64,000 nt of DNA from Pseudomonas fluorescens (GTDB lineage Bacteria; Pseudomonadota; Gammaproteobacteria; Pseudomonadales; Pseudomonadaceae): assembly GCF_902497775.2 (NCBI RefSeq), contig NZ_OZ024668.1, forward strand, positions 124,001 to 188,000, given 5' to 3'. Shown piece by piece: positions 8,852 to 18,812 of the stretch; position 1 is the stretch's first letter; each line of letters begins with the position of its first letter. Made by a program: the position numbers and the translations under genes. Under the pieces are notes generated by a model. It saw only the letters and a list, made by a program, of their open reading frames with translations. It ran no database searches and was not told the DNA's origin.

Positions 8852-9319
8852 GTGCGTCTGCGTCTGATCGCGGTCGGCTCGCGCATGCCCAAGTGGGTCG
8901 AGGACGGTTGGCATGAATATGCCAAGCGCCTGCCCTCTGAGCTGTCGCTGGAGCTGGTGGAAATACCGCTCAATACCCGGGGCAAGAATGCCGACGTCGC
9001 TCGCCTGATTCGTCAGGAGGGCGAGGCCATGCTCGCCAAGGTCCAGCCAGGGGAACGGATTGTCACCCTGGAGGTCCATGGCAAGCCCTGGAGTACCGAG
9101 CAACTGGCGGTCGAGCTGGACCGCTGGCGCCTGGACTCGCGTACTGTCAACTTCATGGTCGGTGGCCCCGAAGGGCTGGCGCCGGAAGTTTGCGCGCGGG
9201 CCGAGCAGCGCTGGTCGCTGTCGCCGCTGACACTGCCCCACCCGTTGGTAAGGATACTGATCGGCGAACAGCTGTACCGCGCCTGGACCGTATTGTCCGG
9301 GCACCCCTACCATAAATAA
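8852..9319 (+). CDS. rlmH: 23S rRNA pseudouridine-1915 N3-methyltransferase
   Basis: A 155-residue SPOUT methyltransferase, exactly the usual size, that methylates pseudouridine 1915 of 23S rRNA on the assembled 70S ribosome. The SAM-binding trefoil-knot region reads [14 protein letters not shown] followed by [29 protein letters not shown] residues at the C-terminus. Translation begins at GTG 8852, preceded by AAGGAAGG. It is nine bases after rsfS and sixteen before mrdA, so cotranscription with the cell-wall genes is likely. Confidence 0.95.
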   Translation: MRLRLIAVGSRMPKWVEDGWHEYAKRLPSELSLELVEIPLNTRGKNADVARLIRQEGEAMLAKVQPGERIVTLEVHGKPWSTEQLAVELDRWRLDSRTVNFMVGGPEGLAPEVCARAEQRWSLSPLTLPHPLVRILIGEQLYRAWTVLSGHPYHK

Positions 9320-9335
9320 GCCTTAAGCCTTTTCA

Positions 9336-11225
9336 ATGTCGCAGCCGATTCGCCTCAAGGATCACGAGAAAGACGCCCGTATGGTGCGTAGCCGCGTCGT
9401 GGTCGGTGCAGTGGCGATCGTCCTGCTGATCTGCGTATTGATCGCCCGTCTGTATTACCTGCAGGTGATCCAGTACGACTATCACTCGACCCTGTCGGAA
9501 AACAACCGGGTGCATGTGCAGCCAATTCCGCCGACCCGCGGGCTGATTTTCGACCGTAACGGGGTGATCGTCGCCGATAACCGGCCAAGCTTCAGCCTGA
9601 GCATGACCCGCGAGCGCTCCGGCGATTGGCAGCAGGTGCTCGACGTGATTGTCGAAGTGCTGGAACTGACCCCGGATGACCGCACCCTGTTCGAAAAGCG
9701 CATGCGCCAGGGCCGACGGCCATTCGAGCCGGTGCCGATCCTGTTCGAACTGACCGAGGAACAGATCGCCCGGATCGCAGTGAACCAGTTCCGCCTGCCC
9801 GGTGTTGAGGTGGTCGCCCAGTTGGTGCGCCATTACCCGCAGGGTGCGCACTTTGCCCACTCGGTCGGCTATGTCGGGCGGATCAACGAGAAAGAGCTCA
9901 AGACCCTCGACCCGGTCAACTACAGTGGCACCCACCATATCGGCAAGACCGGCATCGAGCGTTTCTACGAGCCGGAGTTGCACGGTCAGGTGGGTTACGA
10001 AGAGGTCGAGACCAACGCCCGTGGCCGGGTATTGCGGGTGCTCAAGCGCACCGATCCGATCCCCGGCAAAGACATCGTCCTGAGTCTCGACATCAAGCTG
10101 CAGGAGGCCGCTGAGGCCGCACTGGGCGGGCGTCGCGGCGCTATCGTGGCGCTCGATCCGAACACCGGTGAAGTGCTGGCGATGGTCAGCCAGCCGAGCT
10201 TCGACCCCAACCCGTTCGTCACCGGCATCAGTTTCAAGGCCTATGCCGAGCTGCGCGACTCGATCGACCGTCCGCTGTTCAACCGCGTACTGCGTGGCCT
10301 GTACCCGCCGGGTTCGACCATCAAGCCGGCAGTAGCCATCGCTGGCCTCGACAGTGGCGTAGTCACGGCCAGCAGTCGGGTATTCGACCCGGGCTTCTAC
10401 CAGTTGCCCAACTATGACCACAAATACCGTAACTGGAACCGCAGCGGTGACGGCTGGGTCGATCTGGACCTGGCGATCATGCGCTCCAACGACACCTACT
10501 TCTACGACCTGGCGCACAAGATGGGCATCGACCGCCTGTCCAGTTACATGAACAAGTTCGGCCTCGGGCAGAAAGTCTCCCTCGACATGTTCGAGGAGTC
10601 CGCCGGCCTGATGCCGACCCGCGAATGGAAGCGTGCTACCCGCCGCCAGGCCTGGTTCCCGGGTGAGACATTGATCCTCGGTATCGGCCAGGGCTACATG
10701 CAGACCACGCCGCTGCAGATGGCCCAGGCCATCGCGCTGATCGCCAGCAAGGGCAAGTGGAACCGTCCGCACCTGGCCAAGACCATCGAAGGCCAGCCGC
10801 CGGTGGACGAGAATCCGATGGACGACATCGTACTGCGTGACAAGTCCGACTGGGCCAAGGTTACCCACGGCATGGAACAGGTGATGCACAACGCCCGCGG
10901 CACCGCCCGCGCCGCCGCCGCCGGGGCCCAGTACCGGATTGCCGGCAAGAGTGGCACCGCCCAGGTAGTGGCGATCAAGCAGGGCGAGCGCTATGACCGC
11001 AACAAGGTTCAGGAGCGCCACCGTGACCACGCCCTGTTCGTTGGCTTCGCCCCGGCAGAGAACCCGAAGATCGTGGTGTCGGTCATGATCGAAAACGGCG
11101 AGGCCGGTGGCCGCGTCGCAGCGCCCGTGATGCGTCAGGTGATGGACGCCTGGTTGCTCGACGAGAATGGCCGGCTCAAACCCGAGTTCGCTCCCGCCAC
11201 CGTCGTTCAGGAATCGGCCAAGTGA
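9336..11225 (+). CDS. mrdA: Penicillin-binding protein 2 (elongasome transpeptidase)
   Basis: A 629-residue class B PBP that cross-links peptidoglycan during rod elongation. A cytoplasmic tail of about 20 residues is followed by one transmembrane anchor (residues about 21-42), a dimerisation domain, and the transpeptidase domain. The three active-site motifs are intact: Ser327-Thr-Ile-Lys330, Ser384-Asn-Asp, and Lys538-Ser-Gly-Thr. The TRGLIFDRNG segment after the anchor is typical. Its stop overlaps the rodA start, which fits the known partnership of PBP2 with the RodA polymerase. Confidence 0.97.
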   Translation: MSQPIRLKDHEKDARMVRSRVVVGAVAIVLLICVLIARLYYLQVIQYDYHSTLSENNRVHVQPIPPTRGLIFDRNGVIVADNRPSFSLSMTRERSGDWQQVLDVIVEVLELTPDDRTLFEKRMRQGRRPFEPVPILFELTEEQIARIAVNQFRLPGVEVVAQLVRHYPQGAHFAHSVGYVGRINEKELKTLDPVNYSGTHHIGKTGIERFYEPELHGQVGYEEVETNARGRVLRVLKRTDPIPGKDIVLSLDIKLQEAAEAALGGRRGAIVALDPNTGEVLAMVSQPSFDPNPFVTGISFKAYAELRDSIDRPLFNRVLRGLYPPGSTIKPAVAIAGLDSGVVTASSRVFDPGFYQLPNYDHKYRNWNRSGDGWVDLDLAIMRSNDTYFYDLAHKMGIDRLSSYMNKFGLGQKVSLDMFEESAGLMPTREWKRATRRQAWFPGETLILGIGQGYMQTTPLQMAQAIALIASKGKWNRPHLAKTIEGQPPVDENPMDDIVLRDKSDWAKVTHGMEQVMHNARGTARAAAAGAQYRIAGKSGTAQVVAIKQGERYDRNKVQERHRDHALFVGFAPAENPKIVVSVMIENGEAGGRVAAPVMRQVMDAWLLDENGRLKPEFAPATVVQESAK

Positions 11226-12367
11226 AGAACAATTTCGATCGCATGCTCTCCAGCGAGGACGTCATGCGTCGTCGCGCCAGCTTCCTGCAGCGCATCCATA
11301 TCGACGGCCCGTTGCTGATCCTGCTGCTGACCCTGGCCGCCGGCAGCCTGTTCGTCCTCTATTCGGCCAGCGGCAAGAACTGGGACCTGCTGCTCAAGCA
11401 GGCCAGTTCTTTCGGCATTGGCCTAGTGTCGATGTTCGTCATCGCCCAGCTCGAGCCGCGTTTCATGGCCCGCTGGGTGCCCCTGGCCTATGTGGTGGGG
11501 TTAATCCTGTTGGTGGTGGTGGACGTCATGGGCCACAACGCCATGGGCGCCACGCGCTGGATCAACATTCCCGGGGTGATCCGCTTCCAGCCCTCGGAGT
11601 TCATGAAGATCATCATGCCGGCGACCATCGCCTGGTACTTGGCCAAGCGCTCGCTGCCGCCGCACCTCAAGCACGTGATGATCAGCCTGATCCTGATCGG
11701 CTTGCCGTTCATTCTCATCGTCCGCCAACCTGACCTTGGGACCGCGTTGCTGATCCTTGCTTCTGGCGCCTTCGTGCTGTTCATGGGCGGTCTGCGCTGG
11801 CGCTGGATCCTCAGCGTAGTGGCGGCGGCGGTGCCAGTGGCGGTGGCCATGTGGTTCTTCGTCATGCACGACTACCAGAAGCAGCGGGTGCTGACCTTCC
11901 TCGACCCGGAAAGCGATCCGCTGGGCACCGGCTGGAACATCATCCAGTCGAAAGCGGCGATCGGTTCGGGCGGCGTGTTCGGCAAGGGCTGGTTGCTGGG
12001 CACCCAGTCGCACCTGGATTTTCTCCCGGAAAGCCACACCGACTTCATCATCGCCGTGCTCGGCGAGGAGTTTGGCCTGGTCGGCATCTGTGCGCTGCTG
12101 CTGATCTACCTTTTGCTGATCGGCCGCGGCCTGGTGATTACCGCCCAGGCCCAGACGCTCTACGGCAAGTTGCTGGCCGGCAGCCTGACCATGACCTTCT
12201 TTGTTTACGTATTCGTCAATATCGGTATGGTCAGCGGCTTGTTGCCTGTGGTGGGTGTGCCGCTGCCCTTCATTAGTTATGGCGGAACTTCGTTGGTGAC
12301 GCTGCTGTCAGCGTTTGGGGTTTTAATGTCGATCCATACGCATCGCAAATGGATTGCGCAGGTTTGA
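11222..12367 (+). CDS. rodA: Peptidoglycan glycosyltransferase RodA
   Basis: A 381-residue SEDS-family membrane polymerase that makes glycan strands from lipid II with PBP2. About ten transmembrane helices; conserved parts include ATRWINIPGVIRFQPSEFMKI, the loop GSGGVFGKGWLLGTQSHLDFLPESHTDFIIAVLGEEFG-type region with the catalytic aspartate, and the C-terminal PFISYGGTSLV. The gene starts with GTG at 11222, four bases inside mrdA (GTGA overlap), so it is translationally coupled to it. Confidence 0.97.
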   Translation: MKNNFDRMLSSEDVMRRRASFLQRIHIDGPLLILLLTLAAGSLFVLYSASGKNWDLLLKQASSFGIGLVSMFVIAQLEPRFMARWVPLAYVVGLILLVVVDVMGHNAMGATRWINIPGVIRFQPSEFMKIIMPATIAWYLAKRSLPPHLKHVMISLILIGLPFILIVRQPDLGTALLILASGAFVLFMGGLRWRWILSVVAAAVPVAVAMWFFVMHDYQKQRVLTFLDPESDPLGTGWNIIQSKAAIGSGGVFGKGWLLGTQSHLDFLPESHTDFIIAVLGEEFGLVGICALLLIYLLLIGRGLVITAQAQTLYGKLLAGSLTMTFFVYVFVNIGMVSGLLPVVGVPLPFISYGGTSLVTLLSAFGVLMSIHTHRKWIAQV

Positions 12368-12384
12368 ATAAGGTGAAGAATTAC

Positions 12385-13395
12385 ATGCAAGCAATGCGTG
12401 GCTGGGCGGCTCGTTGCGCGCCCTGGGTCGGCTTTCTGGGTTTGCTGGGCGGGGCGCAAAGCGCTACTGCCGGCGACTACGACGGTTCGCCCCAGGTAGC
12501 CGAGTTCGTCGGCGAAATGACCCGCGACTACGGTTTTGCCGGTGAGCAGCTGATGGGGGTGTTTCGCGAGGTTCAGCGCAAGCAGTCGATCCTTGATGCG
12601 ATTTCGCGCCCGGCCGAGCGGGTAAAGCCCTGGAAAGACTACCGCCCGATGTTCCTCACCGATGCCCGGGTTGCCCGTGGCGTCGACTTCTGGCGCCAGC
12701 ATGAAGCCACCCTGGCCCGCGCCGAGCAGGAATACGGCGTGCCGGCCCAGGTGATCGTCTCGATCATCGGCGTCGAGACCTTCTTTGGCCGCAACACCGG
12801 CAACTACCGGGTGATCGACGCGCTGTCGACCCTGGGCTTCGATTACCCGCCGCGCGCCGAATTCTTCCGCAAGGAGTTGCGCGAGTACCTGTTGCTGGCA
12901 CGTGAAGAGCAGGTCGACCCGTTGACCCTCAAAGGCTCCTACGCCGGGGCCATGGGCCTGCCGCAGTTCATGCCGAGCAGCTTTCGCGCCTACGCCGTGG
13001 ACTTTGACGGCGACGGCCACATCAATATCTGGAACAACCCGGATGATGCCATCGGCAGCGTCGCCAGCTACTTCAAGCGCCATGGCTGGGTTGCCGGCGA
13101 GCAGGTGGTCAGCCGCGCCACGGTGCGTGGCGAACGCGTCGACGAGGGGCTGAGCCCGGGCATCGATGCGGTCAAGACAGTCGCGCAGTTGCGGGCACTG
13201 GGCTGGTCGAGTCATGATGCGCTGCGCGATGATCTGCCGGTCACCGCCTTCCGGCTCGAAGGTGACAATGGCCCGGAATACTGGCTGGGCCTGAAAAACT
13301 TCTACGCGATCACTCGCTATAACCGCAGCGTGATGTATGCCATGGCAGTGCATCAGCTCTCGGACCTGCTGGTTCAAGCACGGGGCGCCAAGTAA
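12385..13395 (+). CDS. mltB: Lytic murein transglycosylase B family (MltB/SltB1)
   Basis: A 336-residue exported enzyme of glycoside hydrolase family 103 that cleaves the glycan strand to form 1,6-anhydromuramic ends. The start at 12385 follows AAGGTG by nine bases; an in-frame ATG at 12349 lies inside rodA and is rejected. A signal peptide ends near GAQSATAG. The catalytic Glu131 lies in IIGVETFFGRNTG, and KGSYAGAMGLPQFMPSSFRAYAV is the conserved substrate groove. There is no lipobox, so it should be a soluble periplasmic form, like the protein called SltB1 at this locus in P. aeruginosa. Confidence 0.94.
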   Translation: MQAMRGWAARCAPWVGFLGLLGGAQSATAGDYDGSPQVAEFVGEMTRDYGFAGEQLMGVFREVQRKQSILDAISRPAERVKPWKDYRPMFLTDARVARGVDFWRQHEATLARAEQEYGVPAQVIVSIIGVETFFGRNTGNYRVIDALSTLGFDYPPRAEFFRKELREYLLLAREEQVDPLTLKGSYAGAMGLPQFMPSSFRAYAVDFDGDGHINIWNNPDDAIGSVASYFKRHGWVAGEQVVSRATVRGERVDEGLSPGIDAVKTVAQLRALGWSSHDALRDDLPVTAFRLEGDNGPEYWLGLKNFYAITRYNRSVMYAMAVHQLSDLLVQARGAK

Positions 13396-14399
13396 TGCGC
13401 GTAATGTTCTCCGCTACATCGCTGAAACTGTTCGGTTGCGCAGCCCTTGGCCTGGTGCTGGTGAGCTGCTCGAGCAGCCGCCCGAGCCCCTCGACCCAGG
13501 GTAATGCCAATGTGGTGCGGGCCAAGCCAGGCCTGGACATCAACCGGGCCCACAAGGATGGCGCGCCGTGGTGGGATGTCGACGTTTCGAAGATCCCTGA
13601 CGCGACCCCGACCGTGCATACCGGCAACTACAAGGCCAACCCGTACACCGTGCTGGGCAAAACCTACTTCCCGATCCAGGAGTCGCGCAACTACCGCGCC
13701 GAAGGCACTGCGTCGTGGTACGGCACCAAGTTCCACGGCCAGAACACCGCCAATGGCGAGGTCTATGACCTCTACGGCATGAGCGCGGCGCACAAGACCC
13801 TGCCGCTGCCGGCCTACGTCAAGGTCACCAACCTCGACAACCAGCGCAGCGTGATCCTGCGGGTCAACGACCGCGGGCCGTTCTATTCCGACCGCATCAT
13901 CGACCTCTCGTACGCCGCGGCAAAGAAGCTCGGCTATGCCGAAACCGGTACCGCGCGGGTGCGCGTCGAGGGCATCGACCCGAAACAATGGTGGGCCCAG
14001 CGTGGCCAGCCGGTGCCGATGGTCCTCGACCAACCGCAAGTGGCCCAGACCCAGGCGCTGCCGGCCAGCACCGGCACTGTCGAACAATGGACGCCGCCGC
14101 CGCAGCAGCATGCAGCAGCGGTTGTGCCGGTTCAGGTCGCCAGCAACAACAGCCAGGCCGGCAATGGTCTTTACTTGCAGGTCGGCGCTTTTGCCAACCC
14201 GGACGCCGCCGAACTGCTGCGCTCCAAGCTCAGCAGCATGGTCAGCGCGCCGGTTTTCATCAGTTCCATCGTGCGTAACCAGCAGACCCTGCACCGGGTC
14301 CGTCTGGGGCCGATCAACAGCCAGGGTGAAGCCCAGCAGATGCAGGACAGCGTGCGGCTGGCCAATCTGGGGCAGCCCAAAGTCGTCACGGCAGACTGA
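13395..14399 (+). CDS. rlpA: Septal ring lytic transglycosylase RlpA
   Basis: A 334-residue outer-membrane lipoprotein (lipobox LVSC, Cys25). It has a double-psi beta-barrel domain at about residues 95-190 (GTASWYGTKFHGQNTANGE, then ILRVNDRGPF) and a C-terminal SPOR domain at about 255-330 (LYLQVGAFANPDAAELL) that binds peptide-free glycan at the septum. In P. aeruginosa RlpA is a true lytic transglycosylase needed for daughter cell separation and rod shape. Its ATG shares one base with the mltB stop, so the two are coupled. Confidence 0.95.
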   Translation: MRVMFSATSLKLFGCAALGLVLVSCSSSRPSPSTQGNANVVRAKPGLDINRAHKDGAPWWDVDVSKIPDATPTVHTGNYKANPYTVLGKTYFPIQESRNYRAEGTASWYGTKFHGQNTANGEVYDLYGMSAAHKTLPLPAYVKVTNLDNQRSVILRVNDRGPFYSDRIIDLSYAAAKKLGYAETGTARVRVEGIDPKQWWAQRGQPVPMVLDQPQVAQTQALPASTGTVEQWTPPPQQHAAAVVPVQVASNNSQAGNGLYLQVGAFANPDAAELLRSKLSSMVSAPVFISSIVRNQQTLHRVRLGPINSQGEAQQMQDSVRLANLGQPKVVTAD

Positions 14400-14533
14400 T
14401 CGGGGGGACTGATCGGTTTGTCATGCAGCCGGGCTTAGTCGCCATGTACAATGGCGGTTTTGCCCGTCAGGCCATGTGCCTGTAAACGTTTTGCCCATAA
14501 GGGCATGAGCCCATTAGCCATTTCGAGAGACGG

Positions 14534-15694
14534 ATGAACATAACCAGCTTTGCCAAACGCCTTTGCCTGCTTGTACCGCTGATGATTGCCCCTGCCGCCT
14601 TCGCGGCAGAGCAGATGATGCCGTCGCCGCCGCAACTGGCTGCCAAGTCCTACGTGCTCATGGAAGCCTCCAGCGGCAACATCCTGGTCGAGAACAATGG
14701 TGACCAGCGTCTGCCTCCGGCGAGCCTGACCAAGCTGATGACCGCCTACATCGCGACCCTGGATATCCGTCGTGGCCAGCTGGGCGAGAACGACCCGGTC
14801 ACCGTCAGCGAAAACGCCTGGCGCACCGGCGGTTCGCGTATGTTCATCAAGGTCGGCTCCCAGGTCAGCGTCAGCGACCTGCTGCACGGCATCATCATCC
14901 AGTCCGGTAACGATGCCAGCGTTGCCCTGGCCGAGCACATGGCCGGCAGCGAAGACGCCTTCGCTGACATGATGAACAAGACTGCCGCTGACCTGGGCAT
15001 GACCAACACCCACTTCATGAACCCGACCGGTCTGCCGAACCCCGAGCACTACTCGTCGGCTCACGACATGGCCGTGCTGGGCCGCGCGATCATCCACGAA
15101 GACCCGGCTCACTATGCGATCTACTCGCAGAAAGAGTTCTTCTGGAACAACATCAAGCAGACCAACCGCAACCTGCTGCTGTGGCGCGACAAGACCGTCG
15201 ACGGTCTGAAAACCGGCCACACCGACGAAGCCGGCTACTGCATGGTGACTTCCGCGGTTCGTGACGGCATGCGCCTGATCGCCGTGGTCTTCGGCACCAA
15301 TAGCGACCAGGCTCGCGCTGCCGAGACTCAGAAGCTGCTGACCTACGGTTTCCGTTTCTTCGAAACCCAGACCTTCTACCAGAAGGGTACTGAGCTGGCT
15401 CAGGCGCCGGTCTGGAAAGGTGCCGCCAACCAGGTCAAGGCCGGCCTTGCGCAAGACCTGACCATGACTTTGCCTAAAGGCCAATTGAAAAAGCTCGCCG
15501 CGAGCATGACCATGAACCCGCAATTGATCGCTCCGATCAACAAAGGTGACGTGATCGGTAAAGTGGAAGTCAAACTGGATGACAAGGTTGTCCACAGTGC
15601 CGACCTGATCGCCCTGGATGGCGTTGAGGAAGGTGGTTTCTTCCGTCGTGTGTGGGATAGCATTCGGCTATTCTTCTACGGGTTGTTCAACTGA
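14534..15694 (+). CDS. dacA: D-alanyl-D-alanine carboxypeptidase (PBP5/6 type)
   Basis: A 386-residue class C low-molecular-mass PBP that trims the terminal D-Ala of stem peptides. A signal peptide (cut near AAFA-AEQ) is followed by the serine-peptidase domain with Ser64-Leu-Thr-Lys67, Ser124-Gly-Asn, and Lys226-Thr-Gly, then a beta-rich C-terminal domain and an amphipathic membrane-anchoring tail (VWDSIRLFFYGLF). The equivalent in P. aeruginosa is named dacC. It has its own upstream gap of 134 bases containing TACAAT at 14447-14452, and is followed by a clear terminator. Confidence 0.96.
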   Translation: MNITSFAKRLCLLVPLMIAPAAFAAEQMMPSPPQLAAKSYVLMEASSGNILVENNGDQRLPPASLTKLMTAYIATLDIRRGQLGENDPVTVSENAWRTGGSRMFIKVGSQVSVSDLLHGIIIQSGNDASVALAEHMAGSEDAFADMMNKTAADLGMTNTHFMNPTGLPNPEHYSSAHDMAVLGRAIIHEDPAHYAIYSQKEFFWNNIKQTNRNLLLWRDKTVDGLKTGHTDEAGYCMVTSAVRDGMRLIAVVFGTNSDQARAAETQKLLTYGFRFFETQTFYQKGTELAQAPVWKGAANQVKAGLAQDLTMTLPKGQLKKLAASMTMNPQLIAPINKGDVIGKVEVKLDDKVVHSADLIALDGVEEGGFFRRVWDSIRLFFYGLFN

Positions 15695-15709
15695 TATCGT
15701 GACCTGCCA

Positions 15710-15743
15710 CGCCCCCGCCATTCATGCGGGGGCGTTGTTGTTG
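15710..15743 (+). terminator. Rho-independent terminator of dacA
   Basis: Perfect nine-base arms CGCCCCCGC (15710-15718) and GCGGGGGCG (15726-15734), seven-base loop, then TTGTTGTTG. It sits 16 bases after the dacA stop and separates dacA from ybeD-lipB. Confidence 0.75.
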
Positions 15744-15769
15744 CCACGGCTTACGAGGCCGTTATTGCC

Positions 15770-16042
15770 ATGACCGAAGCTGACAAGTCGCACAAAATCG
15801 AATTCCCTTGCGCCGATTACCCGATCAAGGTCATTGGCGACACCGTGGTCAATTTCAAGGACACGGTGATCGAGATCCTGAAGAAGTACGCCACGGTCGA
15901 CATGAGTACCCTGGCGGAACGTCAGAGCAAGGAAGGCAAGTACACCACGGTGCAACTGCACATCGTCGCCACCGGTGAAGACCAGCTGCACGATATCAAC
16001 AGCGCCCTGCGCGCGACCGGAATCGTGAAAATGGTGCTCTGA
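15770..16042 (+). CDS. YbeD family regulatory ACT-like protein (DUF493)
   Basis: A 90-residue protein matching the DUF493/YbeD family, with an ACT-like alpha/beta fold: [17 protein letters not shown] at the start and an ending of the form [10 protein letters not shown]. It lies between dacA and lipB in most gammaproteobacteria. Function is not established; a role in lipoate or cell-wall control has been guessed from position only. The stop overlaps the lipB start by one base (TGATG), implying coupled translation with lipB. Confidence 0.92.
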   Translation: MTEADKSHKIEFPCADYPIKVIGDTVVNFKDTVIEILKKYATVDMSTLAERQSKEGKYTTVQLHIVATGEDQLHDINSALRATGIVKMVL

Positions 16043-16689
16043 TGCCCGATTGCCTCGGCTTTCGCGACCTCGGCCTGCTGCCTTACGAGCCGGTGCTGGA
16101 GGCCATGCGTCGGTTCACCGACCAGCGTGGCCCGGGCACGGCGGATGAGGTATGGCTGGTTGAACACCCGGCGGTGTTCACCCAGGGCCAGGCCGGCAAG
16201 GCCGAGCATCTGCTGGTACCGGGGGATATCCCGGTGGTGCAGACCGATCGCGGCGGCCAGGTGACCTATCACGGCCCGGGCCAACTGGTGGCGTACCTGC
16301 TGCTGGATGTGCGGCGCCTGGGCTTTGGCGTGCGCGATCTGGTCAGCCGCATCGAGCGCTGCCTGATCGAGTTACTGGCCAGTTACAACGTCGAAGCGGC
16401 GGCCAAGGCCGATGCGCCGGGCGTCTATGTCGACGGGGCGAAGATCGCCTCGCTCGGCCTGCGGATTCGCAATGGCTGTTCGTTCCACGGCCTTGCCCTG
16501 AACGTGGACATGGACCTTGCGCCATTCCGCCGGATTAACCCCTGCGGGTATGCGGGGCTGGCCATGACCCAGCTGCGCGATCAGGCAGGCTCGATCGAAC
16601 TCTCTGAGGTAAGGGCAAGGCTGCGCGGGCAGCTGGTCAAGCACCTCGACTATGCTGAGCAGACGACCCTTACGGGCGGAATCTTCTGA
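16042..16689 (+). CDS. lipB: Octanoyl-[acyl carrier protein]:protein octanoyltransferase
   Basis: A 215-residue enzyme that moves octanoyl groups from ACP to the lipoyl domains of dehydrogenases, the first step of lipoate synthesis. The [16 protein letters not shown] motif, the catalytic Lys134 in DGAKIASLG, and the acyl-accepting Cys168 in INPCGYAGL are all present. The start overlaps the ybeD stop. Two bases after its stop begins lipA, which completes the pathway. Confidence 0.96.
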   Translation: MPDCLGFRDLGLLPYEPVLEAMRRFTDQRGPGTADEVWLVEHPAVFTQGQAGKAEHLLVPGDIPVVQTDRGGQVTYHGPGQLVAYLLLDVRRLGFGVRDLVSRIERCLIELLASYNVEAAAKADAPGVYVDGAKIASLGLRIRNGCSFHGLALNVDMDLAPFRRINPCGYAGLAMTQLRDQAGSIELSEVRARLRGQLVKHLDYAEQTTLTGGIF

Positions 16690-16691
16690 AT

Positions 16692-17690
16692 ATGACTACT
16701 GTTGTGCAAGAACCAGTGCAAAGCGTGACGCCAGCGCCACGGCCGAAGGTCGAGGCGGGTGTCAAACTGCGTGGCGCGGAAAAAGTCGCGCGTATCCCGG
16801 TAAAGATCATCCCCACCGACGAGCTGCCAAAGAAGCCTGACTGGATTCGTGTGCGTATCCCGGTTTCGCCGGAAGTCGACCGTATCAAGCAACTGCTGCG
16901 CAAGCACAAGCTGCACAGCGTCTGCGAAGAGGCCTCCTGCCCGAACCTGGGCGAGTGCTTCTCGGGAGGCACCGCGACCTTCATGATCATGGGTGATATC
17001 TGCACCCGTCGTTGCCCGTTCTGCGACGTTGGCCATGGCCGGCCCAAGCCTCTGGACGTCGACGAGCCGAAGAACCTCGCCGTGGCCATTGCCGACCTGC
17101 GCCTGAAGTATGTGGTGATCACCTCGGTGGACCGCGACGATCTGCGTGACGGTGGCGCCCAGCACTTTGCCGACTGCATCCGTGAAATCCGCGCACTGTC
17201 GCCGGGCGTCCAGCTCGAGACCCTGGTGCCGGACTACCGCGGACGCATGGACGTGGCCCTGGCGATCACCGCCGAGACTCCGCCGGATGTGTTCAACCAC
17301 AACCTGGAAACCGTGCCGCGCCTGTACAAGGCTGCGCGTCCGGGCTCGGACTACCAGTGGTCGCTGACCCTGCTGCAGAAGTTCAAGGAGCTGGTGCCGC
17401 ACGTACCGACCAAGTCCGGCCTGATGCTCGGCCTTGGCGAAACCGACGAAGAAGTGATCGAAGTGATGCATCGCATGCGCGAGCACAACATCGACATGCT
17501 GACCCTCGGCCAGTACCTGCAGCCGTCGCGCAGCCACTTGCCGGTGCAGCGTTTCGTGCACCCGGACACCTTCGCCTGGTTTGCCGAAGAAGGTTACAAG
17601 ATGGGCTTCAAGAACGTTGCTTCCGGTCCGCTGGTGCGTTCTTCGTACCATGCTGACCAGCAGGCGCACGAGGCCAAGATCAAGCTCTGA
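16692..17690 (+). CDS. lipA: Lipoyl synthase
   Basis: A 332-residue radical-SAM enzyme that inserts two sulfurs into protein-bound octanoate. Both iron-sulfur sites are visible: the auxiliary cluster Cys78, Cys83, Cys89 ([12 protein letters not shown]) and the radical-SAM motif Cys104, Cys108, Cys111 (CTRRCPFC). The C-terminal RSSYHADQ, which supplies the conserved serine ligand of the auxiliary cluster, is intact. It is cotranscribed with lipB and ends at a strong terminator. Confidence 0.97.
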   Translation: MTTVVQEPVQSVTPAPRPKVEAGVKLRGAEKVARIPVKIIPTDELPKKPDWIRVRIPVSPEVDRIKQLLRKHKLHSVCEEASCPNLGECFSGGTATFMIMGDICTRRCPFCDVGHGRPKPLDVDEPKNLAVAIADLRLKYVVITSVDRDDLRDGGAQHFADCIREIRALSPGVQLETLVPDYRGRMDVALAITAETPPDVFNHNLETVPRLYKAARPGSDYQWSLTLLQKFKELVPHVPTKSGLMLGLGETDEEVIEVMHRMREHNIDMLTLGQYLQPSRSHLPVQRFVHPDTFAWFAEEGYKMGFKNVASGPLVRSSYHADQQAHEAKIKL

Positions 17691-17708
17691 TCGACGCCGC
17701 CGTGCCGT

Positions 17709-17750
17709 AATGCCGATGCTCGCAACCCTGCGGCATCGGCATTTTTGTTT
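17709..17750 (+). terminator. Rho-independent terminator of lipB-lipA
   Basis: Perfect eleven-base arms AATGCCGATGC (17709-17719) and GCATCGGCATT (17733-17743) followed by TTTGTTT. It lies 19 bases after the lipA stop. Confidence 0.85.
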
Positions 17751-17828
17751 GTGGCAGGGCTTCCTTGCGCTGTTGCGCGGGTCGTTGAATTACAGTGGAC
17801 GGGTCTGTCCACACATGGAGTCGTCTGG

Positions 17829-18812
17829 ATGAATCTTCCCTTCACGCATCAGGCCGATGTGCTGTCCCACGCCCAGCCGCTGCCGATGGCCTTGCCTGCT
17901 GGCGGGCTGATCGCGATCATTGCCCCGGCCGGTCCCGCCCAGGTCGATACGCTCAAGGTCCACCAATGGTTCCAGGCGCGCGGCTATCGCTGCCGGATCT
18001 ACCCGGGAGTGACCGCCGCCGAGGGTTATCTGGCCGGTAGCGATGCGCAGCGCTTGCAGGATTTGCATGATGCCTTTAGTGCTGCGGATGTCGATGCCAT
18101 CATCTGCCTGCGCGGTGGCTACGGCAGCATGCGCCTGCTGGAACACATCGATTTTGACCTGCTGCGCCGTCATCCCAAGCCTTTGGTCGGCTACAGCGAC
18201 ATTACTGCGCTGCACACGGCCATCGCCCGTCATGCCGGGTTCGTATCCTTCCACGGCGCCATGCTCAAGTCGGAATTGCTGGGCAACAAGCAGGAGCCGA
18301 CGCTGTCATCGCTGTTCGAACAGCTCAGTGGTCGTGTGGGCGCCGGTGACAGCCTTGAGCATCCCGAGGCCTGGCCGCTGACCACAATCCTGCCAGGCAC
18401 CGCCAGCGGACCTTTGATAGGGGGTAACCTGTCGATGCTGTGCGCAACCCTCGGCACCCCTGCAGAAATCCACTGTGGCGGCGGCATTCTGTTTATCGAG
18501 GACATCAACGAGCCGTTGTACCGGGTTGACCGCCTGCTGACGCAGTTGCGCCTGGCGGGCAAGCTTGAGGGTGTTCGTGGCGTGCTGGTCGGGGATTTTG
18601 CCGGGATCACGCTGCAGGCGCTGGCACCCTTGATGCGCCAGTTCTTTGCGCCGTTGCAGGTGCCGGTGCTGGCCGGATGGCGCAGTGGTCATTGCGACCC
18701 GAACCTGACGTTGCCGATCGGGGCCAGGGTGCATCTGGATGCCGAGGGCAAGTGTTTGCGCCTGGAGCAGGATCTGTTTGAGCGCAATCGCGGGGCAAGC
18801 CAGCGTCTGTAG
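17829..18812 (+). CDS. Muramoyl-tetrapeptide LD-carboxypeptidase (S66 family)
   Basis: A 327-residue cytoplasmic enzyme that removes D-Ala from recycled murein tetrapeptide. The start at 17829 has GGAG eight bases upstream; an in-frame region reaching 17745 is rejected as it precedes this site and runs into the terminator. Family features: IIAPAGPA near the N-terminus, CLRGGYGSMRLL, the nucleophile in GYSDITALH, and the glutamate/histidine part ending in FIEDINEPLYRVDRLL. The last codons and stop lie inside a REP-like inverted repeat, so the C-terminus (RNRGASQRL) may be encoded by that element. Confidence 0.9.
   Translation: MNLPFTHQADVLSHAQPLPMALPAGGLIAIIAPAGPAQVDTLKVHQWFQARGYRCRIYPGVTAAEGYLAGSDAQRLQDLHDAFSAADVDAIICLRGGYGSMRLLEHIDFDLLRRHPKPLVGYSDITALHTAIARHAGFVSFHGAMLKSELLGNKQEPTLSSLFEQLSGRVGAGDSLEHPEAWPLTTILPGTASGPLIGGNLSMLCATLGTPAEIHCGGGILFIEDINEPLYRVDRLLTQLRLAGKLEGVRGVLVGDFAGITLQALAPLMRQFFAPLQVPVLAGWRSGHCDPNLTLPIGARVHLDAEGKCLRLEQDLFERNRGASQRL

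Noticed and set aside
9333..11030. Long open frame antisense to mrdA
   Set aside because: mrdA has all transpeptidase motifs; the antisense product is low-complexity His/Gln/Val-rich, typical of a shadow frame.
14418..14452. Sigma-70 promoter TTGTCA ... TACAAT before dacA
   Set aside because: The spacing is 23 bases, too long for a normal promoter; only the -10 half is mentioned under dacA.
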